A DNA stretch of 9,804 nt from Acidobacteriota bacterium (lineage in GTDB: Bacteria > Acidobacteriota > UBA6911 > RPQK01 > JADFOI01): contig JAPYTY010000058.1 of assembly GCA_029942065.1 (NCBI GenBank), positions 1 to 9,804 of the forward strand. Reading direction: 5' to 3'. The notes under the pieces are model-generated. The model had not been told where the DNA came from and made no database searches. It saw nothing but the letters and a program-made list of their open reading frames with translations. Position 1 is the first letter of the stretch, and each line of letters opens with the position of its first letter. The translations under genes and the position numbers were made by a program. Below are positions 1-6,390 of this stretch, in pieces.

Positions 1-1754
1 GCATGCAGGTGATCAATGGCCATATTCCCGTGGAGTACGGTGATGCTTCAGGCGGGATCATCAACATCGTCCCGAAATCGGGAATCGATCTACCAATGAG
101 CGGTCGATTGGTGTTCGGTGCCGGAAGCTTTCGCTCGGGAAAGGTTTCCTACACGCTCAGGGGCAACATCAAGCAAAAGTTCGGGTTCTTCGTCACTCAA
201 TCCTTTAGCGGTTCCTACCGACGATACCTGGATCCCGTTGACCCCGAAAATTTCAACAACCGAGGCGGCGCCGTCAGACTCAATGTACGGGGCGAATGGC
301 ATCCCACAACCATCGATTCGCTGATCTTCAACTTTTCTTTGAATGGAAGCGACTTCAGGGTGCCCAATACCATGGAACAGGAACTGGCACTCCAGCGGCA
401 GCGACAACGACTGCGCGACAACCACGAGTCGATATCCTGGCAACATATCTGGTCTTCCGACACGGTGACCAATCTGGGCTGGTACCGCCGTTCCTTTCAA
501 TCCGAACTCATCCCCGGCCCTGCGGATGCACCTTTGTCGGCCAGTCAGTTTCGGGAGCATGTCCGGCAGGGACTCCTTATCAATCTGACCCACCTGAAAG
601 ACGGACATCTGATCAAGGTTGGAGTTGAAGGGCAGCGGGTGACACCCCGAGAATTCTTCTCCTTTTACGTTACGGATGAAGATAAAGCGGAGGAAGCGGA
701 ACTGAACCAGCTCATCCTGTCGTTCGATCAGGCGAATCCCTTTGTATTTCGCAAACGTGCGGTGCGCGGTCAAACCTCCTGGTACCTGCAGGATACCTTC
801 TCGATTCTTGAAAATCTCACCGTCAATGCAGGTCTCCGCTTTGACCATACCGCGGTCCTGGTGTCCGATTCCCAGTTCAGTCCTCGTGTCGGGGCTGTTT
901 ATTACATCCCCCGGACTCGAACCGCGGTGCGGGGATCCTACAACCGACTTTTCATGACGCCTCAGGTGGAAAACCTGCTGCTTTCCTCATCCGAGGAGGC
1001 ACGTCAACTCTCTCCCTTCATCACGCCGGAGGGCGACGGGGGAGCCGAGGTGCGGCCGGAAAGTCAACATGCTTTTGAAGTGGGATTTTCCCAGGAGATC
1101 GCCATGCTCTTTGAGCTGGATGCTGCCTATTGGTGGCGCTTTGTCAAAAATTATGCCGACCCCAATGTCTTACTTGGCACCACCGTTATCTTCCCCAACA
1201 GTGTTGCCAAGGGGGAGGCGGAGGGCCTCGATCTTCGCATCGAGGTACCCGAAAGAAAGGGTTGGTCCGGATATCTCAGCTACTCCAATTCGCGGGTCTT
1301 TCAAGTAGGTCCCATCAACGGAGGGCTCTTTCTTGAAGAAGAGGTAATTGAAATTGGAGAGGGAACGCGATTTACCCCGGATCACGATCAACGAAATGTG
1401 GGCTCATTCTCGGTGATGTACCATCACCACAAGTTCAACTTCTGGCTCGCATTTTCCGGCAGACATGAAAGTGGAACCCCGCTGGAAGTTGACGAGGATG
1501 AACTGGACGAATTGATGGAGCGCCCGGGAGCTGAGCTGGTCAATTTCAAAAGGCAGAGAGTCAAACCCCGTACCTTGTTCGACTTTTCCATCGGAAAAGA
1601 GTTGGCTGCCAGTGAGCCGGTGGTGGCCACACTACAGGTTGACATCAGGAATCTGACCAACCAGCGATTCGCCTACAACTTCGGGAACTTTTTCAGTGGA
1701 ACTCACTTTGGGCCTCCACGGCAGTGGGGAGTTCAACTGACGCTGGATTTTTGA
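1..1754 (+). CDS. TonB-dependent receptor, C-terminal part (5' end outside window)
   Basis: This is an outer-membrane gated channel that takes up a large or scarce ligand using energy passed on by TonB/ExbBD. The frame is open from the window edge (first full codon at 3), so the N-terminus, TonB box and most of the plug are missing. The first visible residues, PVEYGDASGGIINIVPKSG, are the usual end of a plug domain (family form VEYG.ASGG.INIVTKSG). About 560 residues of alternating aromatic beta-strand sequence follow, including QTSWYLQDTF, LTVNAGLRFDH and FSPRVGAVYYI, all common in Oar/carboxypeptidase-regulatory-type receptors. The protein ends in WGVQLTLDF, a C-terminal Phe beta-signal recognised by the BAM complex. 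A very acidic patch near residue 497 (DEDELDELMERPG) probably lies in an external loop. The ligand cannot be told. The Met at base 3 is internal, not a start. Confidence 0.93.
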   Translation, partial: MQVINGHIPVEYGDASGGIINIVPKSGIDLPMSGRLVFGAGSFRSGKVSYTLRGNIKQKFGFFVTQSFSGSYRRYLDPVDPENFNNRGGAVRLNVRGEWHPTTIDSLIFNFSLNGSDFRVPNTMEQELALQRQRQRLRDNHESISWQHIWSSDTVTNLGWYRRSFQSELIPGPADAPLSASQFREHVRQGLLINLTHLKDGHLIKVGVEGQRVTPREFFSFYVTDEDKAEEAELNQLILSFDQANPFVFRKRAVRGQTSWYLQDTFSILENLTVNAGLRFDHTAVLVSDSQFSPRVGAVYYIPRTRTAVRGSYNRLFMTPQVENLLLSSSEEARQLSPFITPEGDGGAEVRPESQHAFEVGFSQEIAMLFELDAAYWWRFVKNYADPNVLLGTTVIFPNSVAKGEAEGLDLRIEVPERKGWSGYLSYSNSRVFQVGPINGGLFLEEEVIEIGEGTRFTPDHDQRNVGSFSVMYHHHKFNFWLAFSGRHESGTPLEVDEDELDELMERPGAELVNFKRQRVKPRTLFDFSIGKELAASEPVVATLQVDIRNLTNQRFAYNFGNFFSGTHFGPPRQWGVQLTLDF

Positions 1755-1813
1755 ACATGGCCTACAGACAGAAGACAGAAAATGGTGAACCATGTCAGGT
1801 GGCAGAAAATTCG

Positions 1814-1831
1814 AAGTCCCAAATCCGAATC
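1814..1831 (+). repeat. dispersed 18-nt intergenic repeat, copy 1
   Basis: AAGTCCCAAATCCGAATC lies downstream of the receptor gene and matches 17 of 18 bases at 6290-6307, in another intergenic region. Related CCGAAATCC-like units flank the second copy. It has no coding potential and looks like a low-complexity dispersed repeat. Confidence 0.55.
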
Positions 1832-1862
1832 CAGGCCTAAAGCTAAAACCGGACGATTCTCC

Positions 1863-1877
1863 AGGCGCGAAGCGCCT
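1863..1877. other. hairpin AGGCGC-GAA-GCGCCT
   Basis: This is a perfect 6-bp stem with a three-base GAA loop, followed on the + strand by TTCTCC. It lies about 110 bases after the receptor stop and about 50 bases past the fxsA stop on the other strand. The T-run is too poor to call it an intrinsic terminator, though it could act as a transcript-end hairpin for either convergent gene. The GAA loop is also found in the repeat hairpins at 7726-7744 and 9603-9621. Confidence 0.4.
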
Positions 1878-1911
1878 TTCTCCACGCCGAGCTTCAGCGA
1901 GGCGTTTCTCT
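1878..1911 (-). repeat. 34-nt hairpin repeat, copy 1
   Basis: Read on the - strand, this 34-nt segment matches 7562-7595 (+ strand) at 31 of 34 positions. Its stem is ACGCC/GGCGT around a 12-nt loop containing CGCTGAAGC. Two of the three differences between the copies fall on opposite sides of the same base pair (G-C here, T-A in the other copy), so pairing is kept. It occupies the gap between the convergent receptor and fxsA genes. Confidence 0.6.
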
Positions 1912-1927
1912 TGCATCTGCAGCGCGC

Positions 1928-2335
1928 TCATTCTCGATCCAGGCTTTTCGCCTCGATGTGAATTTCTCCCGGGACAACCCTTTCCTCAACTCTCTGCATG
2001 ATCCGAAGCTTGAGGGCCTGGCGGGTCCAGGGAACCAGAAGAAACAAACCCAGGCCGTCCGTCAAGAGTCCCGGCGTGATCAGCAAGATCCCTGCAACCA
2101 GAATCAGGACCCCATCAAAGAGACTCTCGGCGGGAATTCGGCCCTCGTTGAGCTCCAAGCGGATTTGATTCAAGACGGCGAGCCCCTGATTTCTCGCCAG
2201 CAGGCCGCCGACGATCCCCGTGGTGATGACGATGGCTATGGCATCCAGGACTCCCAGATAGGTCCCCAGCCGGATCAGGAGGTAAAGTTCCACCAGAGGG
2301 GTGATAGTAAAAAGCAGAAAGAGTCTCCACAGCAT
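1928..2335 (-). CDS. fxsA: FxsA family inner-membrane protein
   Basis: FxsA is a small cytoplasmic-membrane protein; in E. coli it is known for relieving F-plasmid exclusion of phage T7, and its wider role is unclear. The 135-residue product has the family layout. It starts MLWRLFLLFTITPLVELYLL (TM1), has a second hydrophobic segment near residues 30-47 ending GGLLARNQG, and then the signature region near residues 73-103: DGVLILVAGILL, ITPGLLTDGLG, LLVPWTR. A short charged tail follows. The frame is open upstream to 2407, but the FxsA N-terminus aligns at the ATG at 2335. An AGGAG lies only one base before that ATG, which is too close for an ideal ribosome site, so initiation may be weak. The gene is convergent with the receptor and divergent from the deaminase, apparently alone. 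Confidence 0.88.
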   Translation of the reverse strand: MLWRLFLLFTITPLVELYLLIRLGTYLGVLDAIAIVITTGIVGGLLARNQGLAVLNQIRLELNEGRIPAESLFDGVLILVAGILLITPGLLTDGLGLFLLVPWTRQALKLRIMQRVEERVVPGEIHIEAKSLDRE

Positions 2336-2373
2336 GCTCCTGCGATGGTACCAGAAGGGAGGGCTGGGCCGCT

Positions 2374-2394
2374 GACCACAGACCACAGACAGAC
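2374..2394. repeat. short heptamer repeat GACCACA x2 plus partial
   Basis: Two perfect GACCACA units are followed by GACAGAC. The preceding CCGCTGACCAC context recurs at 9491-9501 next to repeat copy D, so it appears to belong to the same repeat-rich intergenic material. No function can be assigned. Confidence 0.4.
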
Positions 2395-2426
2395 GATTGT
2401 GATCCAATTTCTCTTACGTTGTCTCA

Positions 2427-2459
2427 GGAATGTCGGAGGCGCCTCAGCGCGCCGATTCC
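2427..2459 (+). repeat. 33-bp dispersed repeat core, copy A
   Basis: The core folds as an outer stem GGAAT/ATTCC and an inner stem GGCGC-CTCAGC-GCGCC. Cores of exactly 33 bp occur at 6205-6237 in the same orientation and at 7658-7690 and 9542-9574 inverted. Here it is followed by GGCCGCTACA, also found after copy B. Copy A lacks the heptamer array and the CTGGTC hairpin seen in B, C and D, so it is a partial element. It lies between the divergent fxsA and deaminase genes. Confidence 0.7.
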
Positions 2460-2498
2460 AGAAAGGCCGCTACACGATTGGAGCTTGTAACTTGAGAG

Positions 2499-2603
2499 TT
2501 GAGGGCTGAAACTAGGGCAATCGCGCGAAGGCCCTTTTTGATCTGTTTAACAGTGGTGCTCTTCCTGAGCGGCGTGTTGATTCTTTTCCCGAAAGGGAGT
2601 TGA
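2499..2603 (+). CDS. doubtful small membrane ORF, 34 codons
   Basis: A frame starting at TTG 2499 encodes a 34-residue peptide with Arg-rich positions 6-11 (RAIARR), then a hydrophobic stretch of about 18 residues (FLICLTVVLFLSGVLILF), then PKGS and a TGA at 2601-2603. The stop lies 8 bases before the deaminase ATG, a spacing that would suit translational coupling. Against it: there is no convincing ribosome site before the TTG, no recognised family, and a T-rich stretch can encode hydrophobic residues by chance. An alternative TTG at 2538 has GAAGG six bases upstream but loses the Arg cluster. The shape fits small single-pass membrane proteins, but this is only a candidate. Confidence 0.2.
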   Translation: MRAETRAIARRPFLICLTVVLFLSGVLILFPKGS

Positions 2604-2611
2604 AAGGCCAA

Positions 2612-3100
2612 ATGAACCTAACGGCATTGCCAGATGATCCATTATCGACCGAAATGGATCGTGAGTTTATCCGTCGCAGCTATGAAATCGCCCGAGGGGC
2701 GGGCGCTGATGGCGGCCGTCCCTTCGGCTCGGTGCTGGTTCACGAAGGGAAGATTATTGCGGAGTTCAAGAATATCGTGACTGAAACAGGGGATGTCACC
2801 CAGCATGCGGAAACCGGGCTGGTGGCACTGGCAACTCAGAAGTTTTCCCGGGATGTGCTGGCAGAAAGCACTCTTTACACCAGCACAGAGCCCTGTATCA
2901 TGTGCTGCGGCGCCATTTACTGGGGAGGCATTTCCAGATTGGTCTACGGCACCACCTCCAGCCAGATGAGCCAATTATTGGGCAGAGAATACCTGAGCAT
3001 TCCCAGCCGAGAGGTGTTTGAACGCATTCAGCCCGGCGTAGCGGTGGTGGGACCGGTTCTCGAGCAAGAGGGCTTGAAAATTCACGCCGAATACCACTGA
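2612..3100 (+). CDS. nucleoside/guanine deaminase family protein (CDA fold)
   Basis: This is a zinc-dependent cytoplasmic deaminase that should replace an amino group on a nucleobase or nucleoside with oxygen. The zinc site is complete: HAE at residues 65-67 (His ligand, Glu proton shuttle) and PCIMCCG at 94-100 with Cys95 and Cys98 as ligands. RPFGSVLVHEGKII (36-49) is the usual substrate-loop start. TEPCIMCCGAIYWGGI closely resembles bacterial guanine deaminases rather than tRNA adenosine deaminase TadA, and the 162-residue length fits. The substrate (guanine, cytosine or another) is inferred and open. The frame also allows a TTG start at 2600, but ATG 2612 is preferred: AAAGG ends four bases upstream and TTG would sit directly against GGGAG. 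The gene is probably transcribed alone, since the next gene has its own promoter. Confidence 0.88.
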   Translation: MNLTALPDDPLSTEMDREFIRRSYEIARGAGADGGRPFGSVLVHEGKIIAEFKNIVTETGDVTQHAETGLVALATQKFSRDVLAESTLYTSTEPCIMCCGAIYWGGISRLVYGTTSSQMSQLLGREYLSIPSREVFERIQPGVAVVGPVLEQEGLKIHAEYH

Positions 3101-3120
3101 TACGGAAAGATTCCCTGGGA

Positions 3121-3149
3121 TTGACAATATTAGCTTAATCTAATATATT
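3121..3149 (+). promoter_or_regulatory. strong sigma70-type promoter
   Basis: TTGACA (3121-3126, perfect -35), a 17-bp spacer, and TATATT (3144-3149, 5 of 6 to TATAAT). The stretch is far richer in A+T than its surroundings. The expected transcription start, six or seven bases after the -10, falls at or next to G3156, the first base of the GTG start codon, so the transcript may be leaderless. Confidence 0.75.
3127..3146. promoter_or_regulatory. operator-like dyad 1, ATATTAG-N6-CTAATAT
   Basis: A perfect 7-bp inverted repeat with a six-base spacer, lying between the -35 and -10 boxes and overlapping the -10. It shares the TTAG-N6-CTAA pattern with the dyad at 3150-3167, whose centre is 22 bp downstream, close to two helical turns. 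The position fits repressor binding. The regulator is unknown. Confidence 0.55.
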
Positions 3150-3167
3150 ATTTAGGTGAAACTAAAT
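3150..3167. promoter_or_regulatory. operator-like dyad 2, ATTTAG-N6-CTAAAT
   Basis: A perfect 6-bp inverted repeat with a six-base spacer, spanning the predicted transcription start and the GTG start codon. It has the same TTAG-N6-CTAA plan as dyad 1. Between the two arms systems, 3141-3150 is itself a 10-bp palindrome, TAATATATTA. DtxR/MntR-type boxes also contain TTAG..CTAA halves, but the match is too loose to name a regulator. Confidence 0.5.
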
Positions 3168-3931
3168 CACGTATTCGCGTCAATGGTCCCGGGATTCCTC
3201 CTGATCACCACTTCCCTGATGGCTCAGGCCGATTCGTCCGGGGAGCAAAGCCTGGACTTGGTCACGGATCGCCCGGATCAGACCGAATCAAGCGTTGTAG
3301 TCCCCCCGGATATTTCCAATTGGAAACAGGCTGGGGTGTTACCCGCACGGGAGAGGAGAACACCCACGAATTCCCCTCCACCTTACTTCGCATCGGGGTC
3401 ATCCGTTCAGTGGAGTTGCGGGTCGGGTACAAGGGCCATGTTTGGGAGACGGGTGAGGCTGTTCCGCAGCGAGAAAATGGGGATTTGGGAGCCAAATTCC
3501 ATTTGTGGCCGGAAGGGGGTTGGATTCCCGACGCCGGCCTGCTGATTTCCGTCTCGTTGCCCCGACAGGCTGATCCAGCTATTCGCCTGGCCCTTTCCCA
3601 CAGCCTCACCGAGCGTGTGTCCTTGTCCTACAACCTGGGTGCCGCCTGGGAATCGGAACCGGATGGGGATCAGGACATGGACCGACTCTCGGTGTTCCAG
3701 TACACGGCTACCTTGGGGATAGGTTTAAGTGATCAGACGGGAGCCTTCATGGAAGTATTCGGCGACCTTCCCCTGAGCGCAGCGGGTGGTCCGGAGCATC
3801 TCCTTGACGGAGGTCTCACTCATCTTCTGAGAGATAACCTGCAATTGGACGCCTTCGCCGGGATCGGCCTCTCCCAGGATGCCGACGACTGGTTTGTCGG
3901 ATTGGGCGTCACCCTTCGCCTGCCCCAATAA
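3156..3931 (+). pseudogene. PF13557-like outer-membrane beta-barrel (MetA-pathway-type transporter), frameshifted
   Basis: The intact protein would be a signal-peptide-bearing barrel of about 258 residues, of the family annotated as transporter/phenol MetA-degradation. The first frame starts at GTG 3156 with a signal peptide (MKLNHVFASMVPGFLLITTS, then LMAQADS) and the typical LVTDRPDQTES motif (residues 35-45). It loses the family sequence at six C, 3302-3307, and stops at 3543-3545. The continuation is in the -1 frame: VPPGYFQLETGWGVTRTGEEN runs directly on from that point as family members do, and the frame stays open to the TAA at 3931 through alternating beta strands (FVGLGVTLRL at the end). 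One extra C would restore the gene. It may be a true pseudogene, a slippage-controlled gene or a sequencing error. The promoter and twin dyads upstream argue that it is, or recently was, regulated. Confidence 0.8.
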
Positions 3932-3952
3932 AGTCTCTTGTCCAATTTTGGA

Positions 3953-3981
3953 TTGACTCTACTCGGTAGCGGTATTAGGCT
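3953..3981 (+). promoter_or_regulatory. weak candidate promoter for the amidohydrolase gene
   Basis: TTGACT (3953-3958), a 17-bp spacer and TAGGCT (3976-3981, with the conserved first TA and last T). It would give a leader of about 115 bases before the ATG at 4104. The -10 match is poor, so this is only a positional candidate. The 172-base gap otherwise shows no clear structure or riboswitch. Confidence 0.25.
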
Positions 3982-4090
3982 TGTCAGGCGAAATGGGGAT
4001 GATTTCCTTATCCTCAAGACGGATTGATCTATCCAACCTCAGGCGGGCGGCTCACAACTCCCCGATAGCTGAGCGATATGAAACCTACCC

Positions 4091-4097
4091 AAAGGAG
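4091..4097 (+). promoter_or_regulatory. ribosome binding site AAAGGAG
   Basis: A near-perfect Shine-Dalgarno sequence six bases before ATG 4104. It decides the start, because the frame is open back to 3981. The signal peptide begins immediately at this Met, which agrees. Confidence 0.85.
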
Positions 4098-4103
4098 ACA
4101 ACG

Positions 4104-6035
4104 ATGAAAAATCACCAGAACAAGACCCGTTACCTGGTTGTGTGGATGGCCCTGCTGGTTGTGTTTGGGACAAGCGGGGTGCTGGCTCAGCTGGACCCGG
4201 ATGTCGCCAAATCCGGCTACGCCGACACCATCTTCATCAATGGCAAGGTGGTAAGCATGGACGACCAGTCCACCTCAACCCAGGTCGGGACCACCTATCA
4301 GGGCATTGCCGTTAAAGGCGAAAAGATCATGAAACTGGGAACCACCGAGGAGATCCAATCGGTGGCGGGACCTGACACCCAGGTCTTTGATCTCAAGGGC
4401 AAAACCCTGATTCCCGGCATCATCGAACCCCACAGCCACATGTACGGCCGGGCCGTCCAAATGCTGGATCGTCTGGGCTTCAAATATCCTCCCGAAGGAG
4501 TCTATTTGACTCAGGCCACAGCGGACCCCAACGATCTGGAGAAAACCCAGGGCATCATTCGAGATGCCATCCAGGAGGCGGTTACCCAGGTCGACCCGGG
4601 TGACTGGATTGTCCTTAATCTGGGACGTCATCCTGAGGAAGCACCCCAGCAACTCCGCCTGTGGCAAATGACTCGTCGTCTGACCAACCGAAAGACCATG
4701 GATCTGTGGTCACCGGAGAACCCGGTGCTGATGCGGCCCGGGTTGAGAGGGAATGTCAATTCTAAGGCCTTGGAGGTTTTGGAGGACTTCTTTCCTGGCT
4801 ATGCCGATTCCATTCACGAGACCATGCATGGGGACGTCATTGGCGAGAACATTCCAGAGATCGGCTGGGTCGGAAGCCAGGAGATGTCGGTCATCACCTG
4901 GGAGCTGTTTCTGGAAAAACTGCCTCTGAATACCCTGGCCCAGGCCATCAAGATCATCTCCGAGGAAGCCGCCACCAAGGGAATCTCGACTTTCTCAAGC
5001 CGTATCCAGTTCCCCAAGATCATGAGCGGCTACGCTACCCTAGCCGCACTGGGCCAGATGCCGATCCGCCTGTCGGCCCACTATGAGATCCATCGCATGC
5101 CCACCGATCCCCAGCAAACCCGTCAAATTTATCGCCGTACGGGAGTTCTGCAGGGCATCGGAGACGACTACCTGTGGATCGACGGCGTGGCCTCCGAGCG
5201 CTGGGATTCCCTCTATCCGGAATCGTGCACCGGCCCCGATACCGTGGCCCCACCCCACATCAAGGCACGGGAAGTCTGCCCGCAACCCGGGGAACTGCCC
5301 TGGGATACGCTGGAGAACGCTGCCAAAGCGGGGTGGCGTTTGGCCGGAGTTCACATGTGCGGCAGCGAAAGCGCTCGCTCTTTCTTCAAGATGATTGATC
5401 GGGCCCGGGCGATCAACGGCTGGACCATGCAGGATGTGCGCGATATGAGAATGACCGGTGAGCACTGCAATCTGATCGGCCAGCAGCCGGACATCATCCA
5501 GAGCCTGAAGGACTACGGGATCATCCTGAGCTGCGGTCCCGATATCGTGGGGGAATCCCCTGCCTGGGTCAAGGACTATGGCGAGCAGATCGAACCCTTT
5601 ATCATCCCCTTCAAGACCTGGATTGAATCCGGCGTCAAGGTGGTGGGCCAGCACTACGGCTCCACTCCGCCCTTCAACAAGCTGTGGCAGGCGGTGACCC
5701 GCCAATTTGATGGGGTCGTCTGGCAGCCGCAGGAAAGGATACACCGCGTACAGGCTTTGAAGATGTGGACCTCCTGGGCCTCCGAGTACATCCTCAAGGA
5801 GGACAAACTGGGAACACTGGAAGTGGGAAAATTGGCCGATCTGGTCATCATGGATCGGGACTACTTCACCGTTCCGGTGGATGATCTTCTGAAGATCCGA
5901 ACCCCCATGACCATGGTGGGCGGCAAGGTCATCCAGATTCAGCAGGCTCTGGCCGACGAGTTTGGAATCGCTCCGGTGGGTCCCGTTTACGACTTCAACG
6001 ATGAGGATGTAGCGGCCCAGTTCCTGGGGAATTAA
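4104..6035 (+). CDS. exported amidohydrolase family 3 (YtcJ-type) protein
   Basis: This 643-residue protein should be a metal-dependent hydrolase acting outside the cytoplasm on an amide or related bond. Residues 1-29 form a signal peptide: a basic N-region, a hydrophobic core LVVWMALLVVF and an ALA-like site GVLAQ. ADTIFINGKVVSMDD (40-54) and the C-terminal LGTLEVGKLADLVIMDRDYF (569-588) form the composite beta-sandwich seen in the superfamily. The barrel carries the HxH of strand 1 (GIIEPHSHMYG, His110 and His112), a later His (AGVHMCGSES, His417) and another (TGEHCNLI, His454). The usual final Asp motif, GSDxPV in YtcJ relatives, reads GQHYGST (515-521) here, and the position before the DG of YLWIDGVASERWD (near 360) lacks the usual Lys. 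The metal site may therefore differ, and the substrate is unknown. Monocistronic; convergent with the LLM gene. Confidence 0.88.
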   Translation: MKNHQNKTRYLVVWMALLVVFGTSGVLAQLDPDVAKSGYADTIFINGKVVSMDDQSTSTQVGTTYQGIAVKGEKIMKLGTTEEIQSVAGPDTQVFDLKGKTLIPGIIEPHSHMYGRAVQMLDRLGFKYPPEGVYLTQATADPNDLEKTQGIIRDAIQEAVTQVDPGDWIVLNLGRHPEEAPQQLRLWQMTRRLTNRKTMDLWSPENPVLMRPGLRGNVNSKALEVLEDFFPGYADSIHETMHGDVIGENIPEIGWVGSQEMSVITWELFLEKLPLNTLAQAIKIISEEAATKGISTFSSRIQFPKIMSGYATLAALGQMPIRLSAHYEIHRMPTDPQQTRQIYRRTGVLQGIGDDYLWIDGVASERWDSLYPESCTGPDTVAPPHIKAREVCPQPGELPWDTLENAAKAGWRLAGVHMCGSESARSFFKMIDRARAINGWTMQDVRDMRMTGEHCNLIGQQPDIIQSLKDYGIILSCGPDIVGESPAWVKDYGEQIEPFIIPFKTWIESGVKVVGQHYGSTPPFNKLWQAVTRQFDGVVWQPQERIHRVQALKMWTSWASEYILKEDKLGTLEVGKLADLVIMDRDYFTVPVDDLLKIRTPMTMVGGKVIQIQQALADEFGIAPVGPVYDFNDEDVAAQFLGN

Positions 6036-6043
6036 AAGCTTAC

Positions 6044-6077
6044 GGGGCGATGTCAGAGATCCTTTCTGCATCACCCC
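6044..6077 (+). terminator. weak hairpin after the amidohydrolase gene
   Basis: GGGG-C-GATG pairs with CATC-A-CCCC around a 16-base loop, starting 8 bases after the stop codon. There is one C/A mismatch in the stem and no T-run, so it is at most a transcript-end or RNA-stabilising hairpin, not a classic intrinsic terminator. Confidence 0.3.
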
Positions 6078-6085
6078 CTGGGCGA

Positions 6086-6268
6086 CCGGCCGCTGGTCTT
6101 GGACCAGAGCGCGTTTCACGTTCCAACTTGGCACGATCCTGCAGCCTGTTGTAGGGGCGCACGGCCGTGCGCCCCTTCTAGCCCATGTACAGTCTTCTTG
6201 GTCCGGAATGTGGGAGGCGCCTAGGTGCGCCGATTCCGAAGAGCCGCTCCTAGAGCGGCCGCTACAAC
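6086..6268 (+). repeat. dispersed repeat element, copy B (core 6205-6237)
   Basis: In order this holds CCGGCCGCTGGTC, a hairpin CTGGTC-TTG-GACCAG (6093-6107) whose CGC/GCG base pairs around a bulged A, decayed heptamers (GTTTCAC, GTTCCAA), an extra segment with a perfect palindrome (6154-6175), and then the 33-bp core GGAAT...ATTCC with inner stem GGCGC/GCGCC. It ends in the hairpin GCCGCTC-CTA-GAGCGGC (6243-6259). The order matches copies C and D read on the opposite strand, apart from the extra segment. It fills most of the gap between the convergent amidohydrolase and LLM genes. No coding potential or transposase is seen. Confidence 0.7.
6154..6175. repeat. perfect 22-bp palindrome, arms GGGGCGCACGG
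   Basis: Two 11-bp arms meet without a spacer, flanked by GTA on the left and TTCTA on the right. It sits inside copy B at the point where copies C and D run straight from heptamers to core, so it looks like a separate inserted palindromic repeat. A 14-base fragment of its right side (GCCGTGCGCCCCTT) recurs at 6330-6343. Confidence 0.75.
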
Positions 6269-6274
6269 GGGCCA

Positions 6275-6307
6275 AAAATCCGAAATCCTAAGTCCCAAAT
6301 TCGAATC
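6275..6307 (+). repeat. dispersed intergenic repeat, copy 2
   Basis: AAAATCCGAAATCCT leads into an 18-base segment (6290-6307) that matches 1814-1831 at 17 of 18 positions. The unit CCGAAATCC-like sequence repeats within it. No coding signal is seen. Confidence 0.5.
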
Positions 6308-6390
6308 GGTCAACTCGATTCCACGAAAAGCCGTGCGCCCCTTGTGTTGGTTGAGATTAGGAAAGATAAGACAAAGAAAAGAATTGCCTT

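Noticed and set aside
90..848. 252-codon open frame on the - strand
   Set aside because: It lies antisense to the TonB-dependent receptor barrel and shows no family features; a shadow frame.
1755..1795. ACATGG...CCATGT inverted repeat after the receptor stop
   Set aside because: Six-base arms are separated by 29 bases, without a T-run; too weak to call a terminator.
2514..2539. AGGGC/GCCCT stem followed by TTTTT, looking like an intrinsic terminator
   Set aside because: No gene on the + strand ends upstream (fxsA is on the - strand), the stem is short with an internal mismatch loop, and it overlaps the candidate small ORF. It could end an unseen small RNA, but nothing supports one.
3932..4103. 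Possible riboswitch or leader structure before the amidohydrolase
   Set aside because: No conserved riboswitch motif, strong stem or terminator was found in the 172 bases.
5040..6275. 411-codon open frame on the - strand
   Set aside because: It is antisense to the amidohydrolase, which has a ribosome site, signal peptide and family motifs. The - strand translation shows no recognisable fold and runs on into repeat copy B.
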